Source: an uncultured Lachnospiraceae bacterium | Lineage (GTDB): Bacteria > Bacillota > Clostridia > Lachnospirales > Lachnospiraceae | Assembly (NCBI GenBank): GCA_945864145.1 | Contig: CAMBAN010000002.1 | Location: 1-64,000 of the forward strand | DNA: 64,000 nt | Direction of reading: 5' to 3' | In this document: positions 63,105-64,000 of the stretch, piece by piece | Numbering within the stretch: position 1 is the first letter of the stretch | Layout: each line of letters starts with the position of its first letter | Made by a program: the position numbers and the translations under genes | The notes under the pieces: model-generated | The model's database searches: none | The model's input: the letters and a program-made list of their open reading frames with translations, nothing else | What the model was told of the DNA's origin: nothing

Positions 63105-64000
63105 ATGATTACTTTATATTTTGATAAGATTTACAGTAAACCAAGAAATAATGAGCCTTGTATGATTTCTATTCCGTTTAAAAAGGGGCTATTACAGGAT
63201 ACAGAGGAGCTTTGCTTTTTTCAAAAAAGCAGAAAGCTCCCTATGCAGGTAAAAGTAACAGCAAGGCATAAGGATGGCTCTATTAAGTATGTTTTTGTGC
63301 GTTTTTTAGCAGATATTCCTGCCAATAAGGGCACAGAGGTTGTTTGTACTGTAACGAAAAAGGAAGCGGAAAAATATGAAAATGACAATCATGTCATTTT
63401 TGAAGAGGTACAGAAGATAACATGCAGTGAAACACAAAATGGCTTTCAGATAGATACCGGTGCTTTGCAATTTTCTCTTGCAAGAAATACAGGTACCTTA
63501 TTTGAGAGCCTTACTTTTCAGGACAAGAGCTATGCACAGGATAGTTTTCCTGGACCAAAGCTGACATTGGAAAATGGTCAGTGCTATGAAATAGGTTATC
63601 ATGACTGGTGTATATTGGAAAAAGGAGAGGTTTCCTATACGCTTTCCAATAAGGCAGTATTGAAGGATAAGGACAGTGTATTGCCTTGTGAAATCAGAGT
63701 CACTGCTTATGCAGGAAAAAGCTTTTTAGACATTTCTGTCAGACTAACCAATGCTTGTAAGGAAGCACTGACAATTTCCTCTTATACCTTTTCTTATCAG
63801 GCATCTGAGGAAAGTAAAAGAGCAACAGTCGCGACATCAAATTATCGTACGCAATATCAGGTAAGTGAGGATGGAACACCTGTCAGACAGGATATTACGG
63901 CAGAAATGCTGTTTTATCAAAATAATGAGCACTTTGGAGAAGTATTTGCAGGTACACTTTTTGCAGACAGTACCAATAGTACAGGTGGTGTTTGTGGAAC
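63105..64000 (+). CDS. Possible exo-rhamnogalacturonan-lyase-like (RIFT-barrel) protein, partial at right edge
   Basis: ATG 63105 after AAAAGGGGG; MITLYFDKIYSKPRNNEPCMISIPFKKGLLQDTEELCFFQKSRKLPMQVKVTARHKDGSIKYVFVRFLADIPANKG...; open to the window end. Family call is tentative. Confidence 0.45.
   Translation, partial: MITLYFDKIYSKPRNNEPCMISIPFKKGLLQDTEELCFFQKSRKLPMQVKVTARHKDGSIKYVFVRFLADIPANKGTEVVCTVTKKEAEKYENDNHVIFEEVQKITCSETQNGFQIDTGALQFSLARNTGTLFESLTFQDKSYAQDSFPGPKLTLENGQCYEIGYHDWCILEKGEVSYTLSNKAVLKDKDSVLPCEIRVTAYAGKSFLDISVRLTNACKEALTISSYTFSYQASEESKRATVATSNYRTQYQVSEDGTPVRQDITAEMLFYQNNEHFGEVFAGTLFADSTNSTGGVCG

Overview
This 64-kb window looks like a low-GC Firmicutes chromosome, probably Lachnospiraceae/Clostridia (inferred from gene content), spanning the replication origin. 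The origin core is rpmH-rnpA-yidD-yidC-jag on the minus strand, an intergenic oriC with several DnaA boxes (~47.0-47.47 kb), then dnaA-dnaN-S4 protein-recF-gyrB-gyrA on the plus strand. To the left are mnmE-mnmG-rsmG, an orphan NarL-type response regulator, two perfect parS sites inside extended palindromes, parA-parB, DUF4446, an HD-GYP protein, serS and a DUF3881 protein. Further left are a tRNA-Arg(CCT), a GGDEF protein, a decayed pepP-like/eutH pair, a GH29 fucosidase, four tandem chemoreceptors, a 3'-5' exonuclease convergent with a D,D-carboxypeptidase, trmB, and a 10-gene Mrp/Mbh-like cluster. That cluster carries four antiporter-like (NuoL/M/N-type) subunits and no recognisable hydrogenase module. 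GH88 and DUF2264 genes lie at the left edge. To the right of gyrA are a His-rich CsoR/RcnR-type regulator, a convergent CbiMNQO Ni/Co transporter, dnaE, a small Cys-containing protein and the start of a possible rhamnogalacturonan-lyase-like gene. The observations most worth a second look are the Mbh-ordered antiporter cassette, a 39-bp palindrome carrying overlapping convergent stop codons, parS palindromes that may also act as terminators, internal-deletion pseudogenes, a palindromic leader before tRNA-Arg, and an inverted block between mnmE and jag. No CRISPR array, transposon or prophage was found. All family calls come from reading the sequence; no database search was run.
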